NCBI GenBank assembly: GCA_007135795.1
Contig: SLIE01000179.1
Coordinates: 1-5,084 of the forward strand
Direction of reading: 5' to 3'
Length of the DNA: 5,084 nucleotides
From: Desulfobacterales bacterium
Lineage (GTDB): Bacteria; Desulfobacterota; Desulfobacteria; Desulfobacterales; Desulfosalsimonadaceae
A program made the position numbers and the translations under genes. Below the pieces are notes generated by a model. It had not been told where the DNA came from and did not search any database. It saw only the letters and a program-made list of their open reading frames with translations. This document shows, one piece after another, positions 3,715 to 5,084 of this stretch; positions within the stretch are counted from its first letter, which is position 1, and the number at the start of each line of letters is the position of its first letter.

Positions 3715-5084
3715 TCAGCAATTTTCAAACTCCAAAATTCCGCTCTTGCGCAATTCATCCAACATCTGGCAGGTTTCCAGGTCAGGTAACGGGCTCCCTT
3801 CGATAATATCTTTCATGACGGGATTTTTATGAACAATTTTTATCAGCGGGAATTTAACCGGATCGGTTCTAACAGTTGCAATTTTTTCCAGGCCTTTGTT
3901 GGAAATGGTGACGCGAATATTGGTAAAATCGGTTTTCAAGCGTTGCCGCCAAACGATTTCGGTGCTGGCATCTTCGATCAGATCTTCTATTGACGCATCG
4001 ATTTTCTTGGACGTATTCAGGGACTGTTCCGTTGCTTTGCAAGAACCGCCGTGTTCAGAGAATATACGAAAAAGCGCTTTCCTGCCTGTTGTTTCACCGT
4101 GGATGGCATTGACAATCCGCCCTTGTTCAATGTGTATGGCGGCTGGTTTTAACCGGTTTTTAAGTTCCACCATACCGGTGAACAGAATGTTCTCCATTTG
4201 TTTTAACTGTTTGACAAGGCTGCCTTTGAGCAATTTGGACTGTTGTTTTGATGCGTTATTTACCGCCGCTTTTTGTGGCGGCGCTTTTGTTTCCGCGATT
4301 ACCGAGCTTTGGATCAAATTTGCCAGCAGGGCTGCCGCCCTGATCCGGCTTATGCCGGCATGGTCGATAATCTCTTGAATCGTTTTGCCATGTTCGATGA
4401 GTGAGAGGATACGTTTTTGAATATCGACCGATATATGGTCGGTGATATTTGCCGGTATGTCGGATTTTAAGATCTTGAGCCTGGCATCCATTCCTCTCAC
4501 CAGCAACTGGAGTTCTGCTGCCTCATCATTGAGGGTGGAGGCTTCCATCAGAAGATTGATATTTTGATGTCTGATCTTTTCTTCTCTGTTTGTTTCGCGG
4601 ATATAAAACTTGAAAAACCCTTCGGTGCGGGCCATGAGGTCATAAAAAGCTTCTTCTCCTTCAAGATTTCCGGATACCGCATCCACAACTCGCCCTTCAT
4701 TGATATAGACCGTCCCTATAATGTTCCGGGAAGGTGAGGTTAAAACGATTTGACCTGTTTTTTCATTTATTTCAATAATTTGTATTATGTCGCTCAAGCC
4801 GATCTGAGCCAGATTGCCCCCGATATCCACTTCTTCTTTCAAGCTCTTGATCTTTTTAGCCTTTTCCAGAACCCTGTTGATGGCGCCAATAATATCGTCT
4901 GACTTGAAGGGTTTGACCAAGTATTCATCAGCACCCAGGCGCAGTCCTTTGAGCTGATCTTTGGGGTCATCTTTGGCGGAAAGAAAAATAAACGGGATCA
5001 GGGCCGTTTCTTCCGACTCGCGCAATTTCGAAAAAAGGCCGAATCCATCGAGCTCCGGCATCATGATGTCGGAAATGATGATAT
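3715..5084 (-). CDS. response regulator with receiver, two PATAN/DUF4388-like and winged-helix-like domains (N-terminus off the right edge)
   Basis: The frame is open across the right edge. The ATG at 5064 is internal: the codons before it read IIISDI, the receiver beta-3 strand with the phospho-acceptor Asp at 5070-5068, followed by MMPELDG. The conserved Ser (FLSA, codon 4980-4978) and Lys (LVKPF, codon 4914-4912) of the receiver follow. The first PATAN/DUF4388 domain spans about 4818-4600 (GNLAQIGLSDIIQII, KTGQIVL, YINEGRVVDAVSGNLEGEEAF). A winged-helix-like segment lies at about 4431-4294 (QEIIDHAGISRIRAAALLANL). A second, more diverged PATAN-like domain is at about 4230-4024 (KGSLVKQL, HIEQGRIVNAIHGETTGRKALF). 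The C-terminus (DLETCQMLDELRKSGIL) looks like another winged-helix end. PATAN proteins are thought to link phosphorylation signals to protein-protein contacts, often in motility, polarity or gliding systems. The sensor kinase and output are not visible here. Confidence 0.85.
   Translation of the reverse strand, partial: IIISDIMMPELDGFGLFSKLRESEETALIPFIFLSAKDDPKDQLKGLRLGADEYLVKPFKSDDIIGAINRVLEKAKKIKSLKEEVDIGGNLAQIGLSDIIQIIEINEKTGQIVLTSPSRNIIGTVYINEGRVVDAVSGNLEGEEAFYDLMARTEGFFKFYIRETNREEKIRHQNINLLMEASTLNDEAAELQLLVRGMDARLKILKSDIPANITDHISVDIQKRILSLIEHGKTIQEIIDHAGISRIRAAALLANLIQSSVIAETKAPPQKAAVNNASKQQSKLLKGSLVKQLKQMENILFTGMVELKNRLKPAAIHIEQGRIVNAIHGETTGRKALFRIFSEHGGSCKATEQSLNTSKKIDASIEDLIEDASTEIVWRQRLKTDFTNIRVTISNKGLEKIATVRTDPVKFPLIKIVHKNPVMKDIIEGSPLPDLETCQMLDELRKSGILEFENC

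Noticed and set aside
3896..4378. 160-codon plus-strand ORF
   Set aside because: It is antisense to the PATAN response regulator and its translation shows no recognisable domain.
5062..5064. ATG 5064 as the start of the response regulator
   Set aside because: It lies inside the receiver domain, two codons after the phospho-acceptor Asp, and the frame stays open to the window edge.

Overview
The window looks like a chromosomal segment of an anaerobic, probably sulfate-reducing, deltaproteobacterium (Desulfobacterota). The main reason is the central gene. It encodes a protein in which a XerC/XerD-type tyrosine-recombinase fold is joined to two ModE-like Mop/TOBE domains. That architecture defines the TunR family of tungstate/molybdate-responsive regulators described from sulfate-reducing deltaproteobacteria. 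The neighbours agree: a small single-haem c-type cytochrome, a TSUP transporter and a PATAN (DUF4388) response regulator. The lineage is inferred from gene content; there is no rRNA or marker gene here.

Layout, left to right. (1) 1-323, minus strand: the N-terminal third of an AmpG-like muropeptide permease, cut by the left edge. Its start overlaps a possible 28-codon ORF (316-402) that carries the only good ribosome binding site in the area. (2) 403-777: a non-coding gap with two short hairpins, ending in a perfect -10 box that reads rightward. (3) 778-1053, plus: a small secreted or membrane-anchored cytochrome c-like protein (one CxxCH). (4) 1054-1212: an intergenic stretch with three inverted repeats. 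(5) 1213-2265, minus: the tunR-like regulator, with its own promoter. (6) 2266-2510: a divergent control region holding a 14-bp palindrome, a TTGACA box and a 34-bp inverted repeat with 11-bp arms. (7) 2511-3458, plus: a TSUP (TauE/SafE) membrane transporter. (8) 3459-3714: a convergent intergenic region with a triple heptamer repeat and a likely rho-independent terminator. (9) 3715-5084, minus: a response regulator with a receiver domain, two PATAN/DUF4388-like domains and winged-helix-like segments; its N-terminus lies beyond the right edge.

The functional core is the divergent pair tunR / TSUP gene. In the published TunR family, one group represses TSUP transporter genes. Here the regulator has lost most recombinase catalytic residues (Lys for Arg-I, Glu for the box-II His, His for the Tyr nucleophile). 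It keeps the ModE-type oxyanion-binding motifs (SARN, VITxxS, KAPW). A long recombinase-style inverted repeat sits on the TSUP promoter. The simplest model is a self-contained oxyanion switch: tungstate or molybdate binds the regulator, it releases the operator, and the transporter is made. The flanking genes (ampG, the cytochrome, the response regulator) have no evident functional link to this pair.
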